From positions 558,001 to 622,000 of the forward strand of contig WJPL01000002.1 of NCBI GenBank assembly GCA_009649675.1: 64,000 bases of DNA. Direction: 5' to 3'. The position numbers and the translations under genes are program-made. Under the pieces are notes generated by a model. That model was not told the origin of the DNA, did no database searches, and saw nothing but the letters and a program-made list of their open reading frames with translations. Every line of letters begins with the position of its first letter. Within the stretch, counting starts at the first letter, position 1. This document shows, piece after piece, positions 16,869-26,143 of this stretch. Origin of the DNA: Alphaproteobacteria bacterium HT1-32. Its GTDB lineage: Bacteria; Pseudomonadota; Alphaproteobacteria; Rhodospirillales; HT1-32.

Positions 16869-18029
16869 GTGTCGGCTAACCCGCGTTCAATCGAGATGAT
16901 TAAAAAGCTGTGCAGCTTTGATACAACCAGCAGAAATTCCAATCTCGAACTCATTGGCTATGTTCAGCAGTACCTGGAGGATCATGGTGTCCAGTCCACG
17001 CTGGTGCATGATGAAACGGGCGCGAAGGCGAATCTTTTCGCGACCATCGGTCCGGCTGACAAGCCGGGTATCTGCCTGTCAGGTCATACCGATGTTGTGC
17101 CGGTCGACGGCCAGGACTGGGATACTGACCCCTTCAATATCGTCGAGAAGGACGGTCGCCTCTGGGGACGTGGCACCAGTGACATGAAGAGTTTTGTCTC
17201 TGTGGCGCTATCGATGACGAAAGATTTCGTCGACGCTGACCTGAAGACCCCGGTTCATTTCGCCTTCTCCTATGACGAGGAAGTTGGCTGTATCGGCGTG
17301 CGGCGTCTGATCGCACAGTTTGACCAGATGCCGGTACGCCCGCGTGGCTGCATTGTCGGTGAGCCGACGGAGATGAAGGTCATTACTGCGCATAAAGGCA
17401 AACTCAGCCACCGCTGCCATGTGCATGGCTTTGAATGCCACTCGTCACTGGCCCCGCATGGTGTGAATGCGGTCGAATATGCGGCTGAAATTGTTGCCTT
17501 CCTGCGGCGGATGGGACGTGAAATCGCCGTCAGTGGCCCGTTTGACGACAAGTATGATGTCGCACATACGACCGTTCATACCGGTCTGATGCATGGCGGA
17601 ACGGCGCTGAATATCGTCCCGAAAGACTGCTATTTCGATTTTGAATTCCGTCATCTGCCGGAAGATGAGCCGTATGAACTGTTCGCCAGAGTGACGAATT
17701 TTGTTGATACGGAACTGTTGCCGGAAATGCGCAAAGTCAATCCGGATGCCGATATCCGGTTTGATATCATCAGCCAGATGCCGGGCCTGAACATGAGTGA
17801 CGATCACGAACTGACGACGTTCGTGAAGCAGCTTACAGGAGCCAACAGCACTTCGAAGGTGGCGTTTGGTACGGAAGCCGGATTGTTTCAGCAGGCGGAT
17901 GTACCGACCATCATCTGTGGTCCGGGAAGCATTGACCAGGCGCATAAGCCGAACGAATTCATCAGGCTCGACGAGATTGAGAAATGCGAGAAATTCCTCA
18001 ATCTTCTGAAAGAAAGGCTGGCTGCTTGA
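16869..18029 (+). CDS. argE: M20 family deacylase, acetylornithine deacetylase-like
   Basis: A 386-residue zinc hydrolase closely resembling ArgE, which converts N-acetylornithine to ornithine. Metal-site motifs are complete: SGHTDVVPVDGQDW (His), RGTSDMKSF (Asp), YDEEVGCIGVRR (catalytic and ligand Glu), CIVGEPTEMKV (Glu) and GPGSIDQAHKPNEF (His). GTG 16869 is chosen because it gives the ArgE length; in-frame codons upstream run into the promoter region and the divergent M81 gene. Given that neighbour, it may instead act on N-acyl amino acids from imported peptides. argC lies far away at 41.7 kb. Confidence 0.85.
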   Translation: MSANPRSIEMIKKLCSFDTTSRNSNLELIGYVQQYLEDHGVQSTLVHDETGAKANLFATIGPADKPGICLSGHTDVVPVDGQDWDTDPFNIVEKDGRLWGRGTSDMKSFVSVALSMTKDFVDADLKTPVHFAFSYDEEVGCIGVRRLIAQFDQMPVRPRGCIVGEPTEMKVITAHKGKLSHRCHVHGFECHSSLAPHGVNAVEYAAEIVAFLRRMGREIAVSGPFDDKYDVAHTTVHTGLMHGGTALNIVPKDCYFDFEFRHLPEDEPYELFARVTNFVDTELLPEMRKVNPDADIRFDIISQMPGLNMSDDHELTTFVKQLTGANSTSKVAFGTEAGLFQQADVPTIICGPGSIDQAHKPNEFIRLDEIEKCEKFLNLLKERLAA

Positions 18030-18062
18030 TTCTGCGCAGCATCAGACAATCCGACGGCTGTC

Positions 18063-19577
18063 ATGTCGTCGGCTGACGATAACCGGACCGCTGATCTGGA
18101 ACACCGTTTCCGGGAGGCGGTCCGTCTTTATGAAGCTCGTCGTTTCGATGCGGCAGAACAGATTATCCTCGATATTCTCGGGCAGGCATCCGGTCATGCG
18201 CCTTCGTATAACCTGCGCGGTGGCATCTGGCTGGCGCGGGGCGATGGCGAACGGGCAGCCCTGAACTTTGTCCGGGCGGTTCGCCTCGATGACCGGAATC
18301 CCGGATATCGTTCCAACCTTGCACAGGCCCTGTTTCGCGTTGGCCGGGTTGAGGATGCGCTCGAAAGTTTCGAGATTGCCGTTGCACTGGCTCCGGATGA
18401 GGCTTCGATCCGGGGCAATTATGCGTCTTCACTGCGTGATCTGAACCGGGCGACGGAGGCAGCATCGCATCTCCGTCATGCCTTGTTGTCAGACCCGGAC
18501 AACCCACAATTGCTGGGCTCGCTGGGGAACTGTCTGACAGATCTTGAAGAATTCACCGAAGCGGAGACCGTCTATCGCTCAGCGGTTGCGCTGAATCCCG
18601 ACCATGCGGGCGCGGCCTATAATCTGTCCCTGTTTCTGCTGCGGGCCGGAATTCTTGATGAAGGCCTGAAATATTATGAAAGTCGCTGGCAACTCCCGGG
18701 ATGGCGTCGCCGGCCTTTCTCCGCTGATATGTGGTCGGGGGAGCTTTCTGATGTCGGGGGAAAGCGAATTCTTGTCTGGGGTGAACAGGGGCTGGGGGAC
18801 GAGATCCTGTTTTCGGGAAACCTTCAGGCCCTGATCAATGCTGGCGCGCAGGTAACACTGGAATGCGAGGCGCGGCTGGTGCCGCTGATGCAGCGCAGCT
18901 GGCCGGAGGTCAGTATATATCCGGCTCTTGATCCGGTTGATGCCGGATTGCAGGGCCGGCAGTTTGATCTCCAGACTCCGATTGGTTCGCTGCCTTATCT
19001 CCTCGGGATGACGTCGGCGGGTGAATTCGGCCGGCACCCGCCGCGTCTCGTGCCGGATACCGGACTGGTGGAAAGCCTGCGCCGGAAATATCAAGGAGAT
19101 GACAGCGCACGGCTCGTCGGGATTTCCTGGCGCAGTGGTGCCTCGACAATCGCCAGCCGGAAATCGGTTGAACTGGATCTGTGGGGGGAGGTGCTGGGCC
19201 TTCCGGGAATCCGGTTTGTTGATCTGCAATATGGGGATACCAGTGCAGAACGGTGGGCATTCCGGCAGAAAACCGGCAGGAGCCTGCTGCATGACCCGGA
19301 TGTTGACAGCAATCATGATCTTGATGCCTTCGCCGCACAGGTTGCGGCAATGGATCATGTGGTTACAATTTCCAACGCTACAGCACATTTTGCCGGCGCG
19401 CTGGGGATACCGGCTGATCTGCTGCTGTCCAATGGCGCGCTCTGGCACTGGTTCAGTGGCATGGCAGGCAGCCCGCATTATCCCTCCCTGAAACTGTACC
19501 GGCAGGAAACGCCGGGGGACTGGAGCATTCTGCTGTCGCGGATTGCGGGCAGGATGAAGACAGCCGGAGCTGATTAA
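18063..19577 (+). CDS. TPR-repeat protein with glycosyltransferase-like C-terminal domain
   Basis: 504 residues. The N-terminal ~220 residues contain about five tetratricopeptide repeats (for example ALNFVRAVRLDDRNPGYRSN and ESFEIAVALAPDEASIRGNY). The C-terminal half looks like a GT-B/GT9-type glycosyltransferase fold: KRILVWGEQGLGDEILFSGN, VTLECEARLVPLMQRSWP, RLVGISWRSGAST and VVTISNATAHFAGALGIP. Such TPR-glycosyltransferase fusions are often linked to flagellin or surface-protein glycosylation. A flagellin-like gene lies two genes downstream, which fits but does not prove that role. Confidence 0.75.
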   Translation: MSSADDNRTADLEHRFREAVRLYEARRFDAAEQIILDILGQASGHAPSYNLRGGIWLARGDGERAALNFVRAVRLDDRNPGYRSNLAQALFRVGRVEDALESFEIAVALAPDEASIRGNYASSLRDLNRATEAASHLRHALLSDPDNPQLLGSLGNCLTDLEEFTEAETVYRSAVALNPDHAGAAYNLSLFLLRAGILDEGLKYYESRWQLPGWRRRPFSADMWSGELSDVGGKRILVWGEQGLGDEILFSGNLQALINAGAQVTLECEARLVPLMQRSWPEVSIYPALDPVDAGLQGRQFDLQTPIGSLPYLLGMTSAGEFGRHPPRLVPDTGLVESLRRKYQGDDSARLVGISWRSGASTIASRKSVELDLWGEVLGLPGIRFVDLQYGDTSAERWAFRQKTGRSLLHDPDVDSNHDLDAFAAQVAAMDHVVTISNATAHFAGALGIPADLLLSNGALWHWFSGMAGSPHYPSLKLYRQETPGDWSILLSRIAGRMKTAGAD

Positions 19578-19666
19578 CTGTGCTATAATCACGCTGTTTT
19601 CTGCCTGCGAACTTGACTTGAAAGCAGCCTGACAGCATGGTCGCCTCAGTTTTTCGGAGAGCCTGA

Positions 19667-20275
19667 ATGTTGACGATCCCGCGCTTTACACCCCTGCTGG
19701 CGGCCATTTCTGCTCTGGCCTTTGCCGGTGCGGCTTTTGCCGATGCCCGATTGAATGCGACGCTTTATGGCGGTGCGTTTGCGACGCGGGTGATTTCAGT
19801 GGAACCACTGGATGATTCGACTGAAAACCTTCAGTTTGAACGAGAGTTTGTGGCGCAGCTTGAGCGTGAAGGCTTTCAGGTGACTGACAGTGCGCCATCG
19901 ATCTTGTATTTCTGGATGGAAGACTATCTCGGCGGTCCGGCGGGTGGCCCCAGCCGTAAAATTCTTCAGTTCGGTGGTACCAAGGGGACTGCCGGTCAGG
20001 ATGATGCCCGGGTGCAGCTGAACCTTTATTCATCACAGGGCGGCGGATTGCTGAATAATGATCCGGGCACGGCAGGTGAGGAACGGCAGAATCCGAATCA
20101 GGTCCGCGTCGGTGCCCGTATTCGGGCCCGCAGTTCCGGTGAACGCCTCTGGGAGGCCGAAGCACTGGGTGACATCGAAGGTATTGACCGGGACGGCCTG
20201 ATCCGCCGACTGATCCCGCCCATTGTCCGCAGTGTCGGAACCTCGGTAAAGAACCAGAATATCGACGTTAAGTGA
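19667..20275 (+). CDS. Exported protein of unknown function
   Basis: A 202-residue protein with a clear Sec signal peptide (MLTIPRFTPLLAAISALAFA, cleavage near AAFA-D). The mature part has alternating polar and hydrophobic residues typical of a small periplasmic beta-rich domain and a segment rich in glycine (YLGGPAGGPSRKILQFGGT). It includes RVGARIRARSSGERLWEAEA, reminiscent of DUF4136-like periplasmic proteins, but I do not recognise a definite family. A ribosome site CGGAGAG precedes the ATG. It sits between the TPR/glycosyltransferase gene and the flagellin-like gene on the same strand. Confidence 0.7.
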   Translation: MLTIPRFTPLLAAISALAFAGAAFADARLNATLYGGAFATRVISVEPLDDSTENLQFEREFVAQLEREGFQVTDSAPSILYFWMEDYLGGPAGGPSRKILQFGGTKGTAGQDDARVQLNLYSSQGGGLLNNDPGTAGEERQNPNQVRVGARIRARSSGERLWEAEALGDIEGIDRDGLIRRLIPPIVRSVGTSVKNQNIDVK

Positions 20276-20295
20276 GTGCTTGCTGAAGCAATCTG

Positions 20296-20324
20296 TTGAG
20301 TTTTCCACAGGCGTCGTTTATAAG
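20296..20324 (+). promoter_or_regulatory. Candidate sigma70-type promoter for the flagellin-like gene
   Basis: TTGAGT (20296-20301) and TATAAG (20319-20324) are separated by exactly 17 bases, about 75 bases before the ATG at 20401. A short inverted repeat, GTGTCA (20358-20363) and TGACAC (20374-20379), follows in the likely leader. No sigma28 or sigma54 flagellar promoter pattern was seen. Confidence 0.5.
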
Positions 20325-20400
20325 ATATTAACCTTTTGGTCAGAAAGACTAGGGGTGGTGTCATGTATCTTCGTGACACAAACATGTGCAGAAGGCGCTA

Positions 20401-21471
20401 ATGGTTGAGTTTGCGAGCAACCCGCTGAATACACAGCTATTGAACTCGGCAATGCTGGGTGCTAATTCGGCTGGCGCGAATCAGCGTATCTCTGCTCTGG
20501 CGCAGGATCGTATCGTCCAGCAGCTCCAGAAAGATCTCGATAATTATTCCAGCCCCTATTCGACGAAGATCAATCTGCTTAACGAGCGGTCGTCGAAACT
20601 CAATGATTTGAAATTCGGCATTGCGACAGGGCAGAAAGCGATCGAGGCCTCGACCGAGAAGTTCGAAGAAATCGACGGTATTCTGTTCGACATGAAGACC
20701 TATCTGGAAAAGGCTGAGGCCAATCCGGACGACAGCGACTATTATTCCTACCTGCATAATGAAGCGATCAAGAAGCTTAACAAGCTGACAGACAAGGCCG
20801 GTTTCGGTGAGACAAATCTGATCGGAAACAATGGCCGTGCGAATTTCCGCGAGAACTTCGCGACAAACAGCACGTCGCTGAAGGTCAGTGAGTCCGGCCG
20901 CTCCCTGACTCTTCAGGGCGTTTATCTCGGCACGGATGATTTCATCACCGACGAGAATGGTCATAAATGGCTGGTCAATCGCACGGCTAACTCCATCCAG
21001 CCATTTACCAGCTATCCGAAAGAGGCCGCAGATGATGAAGTCGGCTTGAGCGGCTTTACGCTGGACAGTTTTGATGATGCAACCGATACGGCCACCTTCA
21101 CCGTTGATGGTGTTCAGCACACGGGGACAGTGACCCGGGGTGGCCTTGGTGTCATGAACCAGCATCTTTATGAAGGCTTCTCCACAGCTGACGGGCGCAG
21201 CCGGGCGGCAGCAGATATCGATGCGGCGCGGCAGAAGCTGCGGACGAACATGGCGCTGCTCGAATCCCAGAAAACACTGGTCGACCAGCAGTTCGAGCGG
21301 GTTGGTACACTGGCTGATGACCTGAAAGCCGAAGAATTCACCCTGATCGAACGTGATCTGACGGAAAAAGCGGCTTTTCAGAGGTCTCTCAGCATCAAAG
21401 CCACCATTGCCCTGCAGAACCTGTCCCTGCTTGGCAACGATTCAAATAACTTCCTGGCTGATTTCTCCTGA
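20401..21471 (+). CDS. Coiled, flagellin-like protein of unknown function
   Basis: A 356-residue protein without signal peptide or cysteines, helical at both ends (about 15-135 and 260-345) with a beta-type insert in the middle (TLDSFDDATDTATFTVDG). This is the overall architecture of flagellins and hook-associated proteins. The C-terminal helices (LTEKAAFQRSLSIKATIALQ) recall the flagellin D0 region, but the classic flagellin N-terminal motif is not evident, so this is a weak assignment. The ATG at 20401 follows AGAAGG; an in-frame GTG at 20386 is less likely. The middle insert resembles the variable region of surface filaments. Confidence 0.5.
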   Translation: MVEFASNPLNTQLLNSAMLGANSAGANQRISALAQDRIVQQLQKDLDNYSSPYSTKINLLNERSSKLNDLKFGIATGQKAIEASTEKFEEIDGILFDMKTYLEKAEANPDDSDYYSYLHNEAIKKLNKLTDKAGFGETNLIGNNGRANFRENFATNSTSLKVSESGRSLTLQGVYLGTDDFITDENGHKWLVNRTANSIQPFTSYPKEAADDEVGLSGFTLDSFDDATDTATFTVDGVQHTGTVTRGGLGVMNQHLYEGFSTADGRSRAAADIDAARQKLRTNMALLESQKTLVDQQFERVGTLADDLKAEEFTLIERDLTEKAAFQRSLSIKATIALQNLSLLGNDSNNFLADFS

Positions 21472-21549
21472 TCTGACGGCGCTGGGGTGATTGCGAGTCA
21501 CCGGTTCTGACGTTACACAGCGATAGTCTCGAACATTCCCGCGGGTATC

Positions 21550-22170
21550 ATGTCATTCGATGTCTGGGTCGCTTTTGCCGGTGTCTGGTTGTTCATTCTG
21601 CTGTCACCGGGACCAAATGCTGCTTTCTGTATCGCCACGGGGGCCCGGTTGGGCGCAAAAGCCGGTATGGTGGCGGCTCTGGGCGTTGTGTCGGCTGTGG
21701 CTATTCTGCTGACGGCGACCGCCGGTGGTCTTGGGGCCCTGATGCTGGCATCCGCGACATTGTTTGAAGCCATCAAATGGATCGGTGTTGGTTATCTGGT
21801 CTGGCTTGGTATTTCGCAGTGGCGGGCTCCTGTTACTGACCGTTCGGATGGCCTTTCCGTTCCCCGGCGGATGCGACGGATCTTTCTTCAGGCTTTCATG
21901 ATTGCGCTGACGAATCCGAAAGCCTTTATTCTGTATGCGCTGCTGCTTCCCCCCTTTATCGATTCAGACTCCTCTGCGACCGGGCAGTTCCTCTGGCTTG
22001 GCATTACCGCCATCGCGATGACACTGATGGTTTACGGGGTCTATTCCCTGATTGGCGGTCGGCTTTCCGGATTGTTTGGCAGTCCGGCCTCACGCCGGTG
22101 GCGTAATCGGGGATTTGGAACATTTTTCATTATGGCAGGGGCTGCGATGGCCTTTGCCGAACGGAGATAA
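21550..22170 (+). CDS. LysE family translocator (amino acid exporter)
   Basis: A 206-residue inner-membrane protein with about six hydrophobic helices. The family signature LLSPGPNAAFCIATGARLGA lies near residues 17-36 and AFMIALTNPKAFILYALLLP near 115-135, both typical of LysE/RhtB exporters of amino acids or homoserine lactone-like compounds. Substrate unknown. The next gene starts six bases downstream on the same strand, so the two may form an operon together with the cyclophilin gene. Confidence 0.9.
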   Translation: MSFDVWVAFAGVWLFILLSPGPNAAFCIATGARLGAKAGMVAALGVVSAVAILLTATAGGLGALMLASATLFEAIKWIGVGYLVWLGISQWRAPVTDRSDGLSVPRRMRRIFLQAFMIALTNPKAFILYALLLPPFIDSDSSATGQFLWLGITAIAMTLMVYGVYSLIGGRLSGLFGSPASRRWRNRGFGTFFIMAGAAMAFAERR

Positions 22171-22176
22171 CAGTCG

Positions 22177-23340
22177 ATGTCTACCCTCAGCGGAAACTGG
22201 AACTACCCGACCGCCGTGCGCTTTGGTGCAGGCCGGATTGCGGAACTTGCAAAGGTTTGCGGATCGCTTGGTATCCAGCGCCCACTCATTGTCACGGATC
22301 CGGGCCTGGCGGCCCTGCCGATGATCACCAATGCCATTGCGGCAAATGCTCAGGAAGGCGTGCCCACAGGCTTGTTTTCGGCAATCAAACCAAATCCGAC
22401 AGGACAGAACGTCGAAGACGGGCTGGCAGCCTATCGCGATGGTGGCCATGACGGTGTCATCGCCTGGGGCGGGGGCAGTGGTCTGGATGCCGGAAAAGCG
22501 GTGGCGCTGATGGCCGGTCAGACCGCGCCGATGTGGGAGTTTGAAGACATCGGTGACAACTGGAAGCGGGTCGATCCGGATGGTGTCGCGCCAATTATTG
22601 CGGTCCCGACCACTGCGGGTACAGGCTCCGAGACGGGCAGGGCGTCAGTGATTCTGGATGAGGAAGCACATCTGAAACGGATTATTTTCCATCCGAAAAT
22701 GTTGCCCTCCGTTGTGATCTCTGACCCGGAACTGACAGTCGGACTGCCGCCACATATTACAGCCGCGACCGGCATGGATGCGCTGGCCCATTGTTTCGAA
22801 GCCTACTGCGCTCCCGGATTCCATCCGATGGCCGATGGTATCGCGCTGGAGGGGATGCGCCTGGTCAGGGACTGGCTGCGGAAAGCGGTCACTGACGGAA
22901 CAGACATCGAGGCGCGGGCGAATATGCTGGCAGCCGCCAGTATGGGGTCAACGGCCTTCCAGAAGGGGCTTGGGGGTATTCACGCTCTCAGCCATCCGGT
23001 TGGTGCGCTTTATGATACGCATCATGGCCTTACCAACGCCGTATTCCATCCCTATGTGATGGCCTGGAACCTGCCGGTAATCGATGACCGTATGTGCAGA
23101 CTGGCCAGTTATCTGGGGCTGGGAAATAACGCAGCCTCCGTGATGGACTGGATTCTGGAACTGCGGGAGACCTTTGGGATGCCGCATGATATCAAGGCAC
23201 TTGGTGTCGAACCGGAACGTATCAATGATATCGCCAAGATGGCGCTGGCTGATCCGTCGAACGGTGGAAACCCGGTAGAAATGACGGTCGCCGGTTACGC
23301 GACCATCCTCGAAAACGCCTATGAAGGAAAACTGAGCTGA
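22177..23340 (+). CDS. Iron-containing alcohol dehydrogenase
   Basis: A 387-residue group III alcohol dehydrogenase. The NAD(P)-binding motif WGGGSGLDAGKAVALM is near 88-103, PTTAGTGSETGRASVI near 145, and the metal-binding histidines lie in TGMDALAHCFEAYCA and GIHALSHPVGALYDTHHGLT. The enzyme would reversibly oxidise an alcohol to an aldehyde or ketone with an Fe(II) centre. Tight spacing with the LysE-type gene upstream and the cyclophilin gene downstream (two bases) suggests one transcript ending at the strong terminator at 23.9 kb. Confidence 0.92.
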   Translation: MSTLSGNWNYPTAVRFGAGRIAELAKVCGSLGIQRPLIVTDPGLAALPMITNAIAANAQEGVPTGLFSAIKPNPTGQNVEDGLAAYRDGGHDGVIAWGGGSGLDAGKAVALMAGQTAPMWEFEDIGDNWKRVDPDGVAPIIAVPTTAGTGSETGRASVILDEEAHLKRIIFHPKMLPSVVISDPELTVGLPPHITAATGMDALAHCFEAYCAPGFHPMADGIALEGMRLVRDWLRKAVTDGTDIEARANMLAAASMGSTAFQKGLGGIHALSHPVGALYDTHHGLTNAVFHPYVMAWNLPVIDDRMCRLASYLGLGNNAASVMDWILELRETFGMPHDIKALGVEPERINDIAKMALADPSNGGNPVEMTVAGYATILENAYEGKLS

Positions 23341-23342
23341 TC

Positions 23343-23894
23343 ATGACTATTACACGCCGCTTACTCATCGCCCTTGCTGCTGTCTGTCTTTTTGCCGGTT
23401 CGGCACAGGCACAGTCTCCGGACCCGGAAAACACGCTCTATATGGATCTGCCGACGGGACGGGTGGTGATTCAGATGCGTCCTGATCTGGCACCGCAGCA
23501 TGTTGCCCGTATCAAGGAACTGACGCGCAAGGGGTTCTATGATGGCCTGGTTTTCCATCGTGTTATCGAAGGCTTCATGGCACAGACCGGTGACCCGAAA
23601 GGGGATGGCACCGGTGGTTCCGGACAGAAGCTGCCGGCTGAATTCTCCTTCGAACCACATGTGCGGGGTACGGTCTCGATGGCGCGTTCCTCAAGTATCA
23701 ACAGCGCCGACAGCCAGTTCTTTATCGTCTTTAAACGCGCCAACCACCTGAACAACAAATATACGGTCTGGGGCAAGGTTGTTGAGGGTATGGAGAATGT
23801 CGACCGGATTCAGATGGGTGACAAAAACGCCAACGGTTTTGTCTATAATCCGACAGCTATCGTGAAGATGCAGGTCGCTGCTGACGCGAAGTAA
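23343..23894 (+). CDS. Periplasmic peptidyl-prolyl cis-trans isomerase (cyclophilin)
   Basis: A 183-residue cyclophilin with a Sec signal peptide (ends SAQAQ). Core motifs: FYDGLVFHRVIEGFMAQTGD (catalytic Arg and Phe), GTVSMARSSSINSADSQFFI (the Gln-Phe-Phe motif), and YTVWGKVVEGMENVD. It catalyses proline isomerisation of exported proteins in the periplasm. It is followed by a perfect hairpin terminator. Confidence 0.94.
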   Translation: MTITRRLLIALAAVCLFAGSAQAQSPDPENTLYMDLPTGRVVIQMRPDLAPQHVARIKELTRKGFYDGLVFHRVIEGFMAQTGDPKGDGTGGSGQKLPAEFSFEPHVRGTVSMARSSSINSADSQFFIVFKRANHLNNKYTVWGKVVEGMENVDRIQMGDKNANGFVYNPTAIVKMQVAADAK

Positions 23895-23910
23895 GTCCGT
23901 CGAACAGAGA

Positions 23911-23950
23911 ATGGCGCAGCAGACTTCATAATCTGCTGCGCCATTTTTGT
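23911..23950 (+). terminator. Intrinsic terminator after the cyclophilin gene
   Basis: A perfect 13-bp stem (ATGGCGCAGCAGA at 23911-23923 with TCTGCTGCGCCAT at 23932-23944) with an eight-base loop is followed by a T run. It also lies before the 3' end of the convergent MFS gene. Confidence 0.9.
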
Positions 23951-23976
23951 ATGCGGGATATGCCCTGTGACAGGCG

Positions 23977-25194
23977 TCAGCTTGTCATGCTCTTCGGGCG
24001 CCCCAGAATGACCGTGGCAGTTGCCAGCAGGAACATGCCGGCGGTTGCCCAGAACACCAACCTCGGCTCGCCGCCATCCATGATCCAGCCGAACAGAATC
24101 GGCGTCATGACGCTGCCCACATCCAGCCCGACGGAGACAAAACCGAAAACCTTGCCGGTCGATCCCGGCGGTGTTGCAGCACGGACGATCATGTCACGGG
24201 AAGGCGGGACAAGACCGTTGCTAAAACCGGCGACGATCATCATCACAAACAAAAGCAGACCATCCGGCCGGATTTCGGCAATTCCGACCAGCAACAGGGC
24301 CGTCGTCATGAAACCGGCACAGGCAACAAGACCATGCCGGCTGGTACGGTCTGCGATCTGCCCGCCTGCCAGAATACCAATGGCGCTGGCGGTGAAATAG
24401 GCGGTCAGGGCCAGCGATGCCGTTTCCAGATTGATCGAAAGATGCTGTTCCGCCGCTGTGATGAAGAAGGAGAAGAAGCCAACACCCGCCATGGCAATGA
24501 CGACAAAAAACAGGAAGCAGAACAGGATCGGGCGCGAGAGCATCAGTTTCAGCGTATCGCCGGTCGACTGTGCCGGGGCATCATCACCAGCCGGATTTCC
24601 GGAACCCAGCAGATCGCGATTGATCAGCATGGTTCCCGCGACCACCAGTCCGCAGACACCAAACATGACCAGTGCCATGCGCCAGCCAACCGCAGCGGAC
24701 AGCAGGGCGGCCGCTGTCGGGGCAACGGCCCAGCCGATATGACCGGAGAAAGTGTGAATGCTGAAAGCGCGCCCCATGCGCTCCGGATTCAGGCGAGAGG
24801 ACATGATGGCGTAGTCGGCAGGGTGATAGACGCTGTTTCCCAAACCGGCAGTTGCCGCCAGAATCAGCAGGACGATATAGGAAGGGGCAAATCCCATCAG
24901 CAGCATGCTGCCGGACTGGACCGCGACGCCGATGACCAGTGGCCAGAAAGCACCATACCGGTCAACAACCGCGCCAATCGGGGCCTGAATGGCAGCAGAG
25001 GTAAAAGCCATGGCGCTGATCAGGGTCGCAGCCTGCGTGTAGGTCAGGTTGTAGGCGGGAACCAGAAAGACAAACAGCGGCGGCAGAACCAGCAGGTAAA
25101 AATGGCTGAAAAAATGCCCGGCACCGATCAGTCCGATAATGCGACGGTCACGGCCGAGAGAAGAAATGTGCGATGGTGCGATTGAGTCTGACAT
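23977..25194 (-). CDS. Major facilitator superfamily transporter
   Basis: A 405-residue permease with about twelve hydrophobic helices. The loop 2-3 motif appears as GAVVDRYGAFWPL and a second-half counterpart as GGQIADRTSRHGLV; SVYHPADYAIMSSRLNPERM between helices is typical of the fosmidomycin-resistance/YajR-like MFS branch. It would export or import small solutes by proton exchange. Substrate unknown. It is transcribed toward the cyclophilin terminator. Confidence 0.88.
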   Translation of the reverse strand: MSDSIAPSHISSLGRDRRIIGLIGAGHFFSHFYLLVLPPLFVFLVPAYNLTYTQAATLISAMAFTSAAIQAPIGAVVDRYGAFWPLVIGVAVQSGSMLLMGFAPSYIVLLILAATAGLGNSVYHPADYAIMSSRLNPERMGRAFSIHTFSGHIGWAVAPTAAALLSAAVGWRMALVMFGVCGLVVAGTMLINRDLLGSGNPAGDDAPAQSTGDTLKLMLSRPILFCFLFFVVIAMAGVGFFSFFITAAEQHLSINLETASLALTAYFTASAIGILAGGQIADRTSRHGLVACAGFMTTALLLVGIAEIRPDGLLLFVMMIVAGFSNGLVPPSRDMIVRAATPPGSTGKVFGFVSVGLDVGSVMTPILFGWIMDGGEPRLVFWATAGMFLLATATVILGRPKSMTS

Positions 25195-25289
25195 GATGTT
25201 CTGCTGATCCTTTTGGTCGGGGACTGTATTTCAGCAGATACATTTGCGCAATGTCAGGGGCTGGATGCGGGTTGTTGATTCGGCAGACT

Positions 25290-25328
25290 TCTGCCGCCAT
25301 CCGGAAACCGGTCCGGAATGGCGGCAGA
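25290..25328. repeat. Imperfect inverted repeat between the GST and MFS genes
   Basis: TCTGCCGCCATCCGGA (25290-25305) pairs with TCCGGAATGGCGGCAGA (25312-25328) apart from one bulged base. It lies 24 bases after the GST stop on the minus strand. There is no T run on that strand, so it may end transcription with help from Rho or protect the RNA 3' end. Confidence 0.55.
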
Positions 25329-25351
25329 TTTCAGTTCTGACGGAGTTTGGA

Positions 25352-26044
25352 TCAGCGCTTCTGATACTGTCCGGAGCCGAACAGGTTTTTCTTGGCTTCC
25401 TCATCAAAGCCATCAGCACGCTCAGCTACCAGAACAGCGCAGCCTTTGACGACGGCCGGACGTGCCAGAATGGCATCGCGCCAGGCTTTCGTTGCCGGAT
25501 AGTCATCAATATTGACGTTCTGGCGTTCCGGGCGGCGAATCCAGGGAACGACGGCCATGTCGGCGATGCTGTAATCGTCACCGGCAAGATAGGCGCTTTC
25601 GTTCAGCCGGCGTTCCACCACGCCATAGATGCGGTTGGCCTCGTTGGCATAGCGGTTCATCGCATACTCGATCTTTTCCGGGGCATATTGCAGGAAATGA
25701 TGGGCCTGTCCCAGCATCGGGCCCAGACCACCCATCTGGAACATCAGCCACTGGATGACGCGATATTTTGCAGCTGTCTCGGTAGGCAGGAACTTGCCGT
25801 GTTTTTCGGCGAGGTACATCAGGATTGCACCGCTTTCGAACACGGAATAGGGCTTGCCGTCCGGTCCGTCCTGATCGACGAGTGTTGGCATCTTGTTGTT
25901 CGGGTTGATCTTCAGATAGTCAGGCTTGAACTGGTCGCCTTTGCCGATATCCACGGGAATGACGTTGTAGGCCTGACCGAGTTCTTCCAGCAGGATGGAC
26001 ACTTTGAAGCCGTTGGGCGTTGCCCAGGTATAAAGGTCGTACAT
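25352..26044 (-). CDS. Glutathione S-transferase family protein (YfcG/YghU-like)
   Basis: A 230-residue protein with a thioredoxin-like N-terminal domain (MYDLYTWATPNGFKVSILLE) and an all-helical C-terminal domain. The TPNG-K motif and NPNNKMPTLVDQDGPDGKPY and FESGAILMYLAEKHG glutathione-binding segments match the nu-class (YfcG/YghU) group, which has disulfide-bond oxidoreductase activity. ATG 26044 is preferred because GGAGAAACATCA precedes it and it matches the family start; an upstream in-frame ATG would add nine residues. Confidence 0.9.
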   Translation of the reverse strand: MYDLYTWATPNGFKVSILLEELGQAYNVIPVDIGKGDQFKPDYLKINPNNKMPTLVDQDGPDGKPYSVFESGAILMYLAEKHGKFLPTETAAKYRVIQWLMFQMGGLGPMLGQAHHFLQYAPEKIEYAMNRYANEANRIYGVVERRLNESAYLAGDDYSIADMAVVPWIRRPERQNVNIDDYPATKAWRDAILARPAVVKGCAVLVAERADGFDEEAKKNLFGSGQYQKR

Positions 26045-26143
26045 TGATGTTTCTCCATTGTTTGTTGCCAAGCATGTGGGGGATGTGGTCGCCTAGTCAA
26101 ACCACTGCGTGCAGATTTATCGCCGACCTTCAGGAAATGTCCC

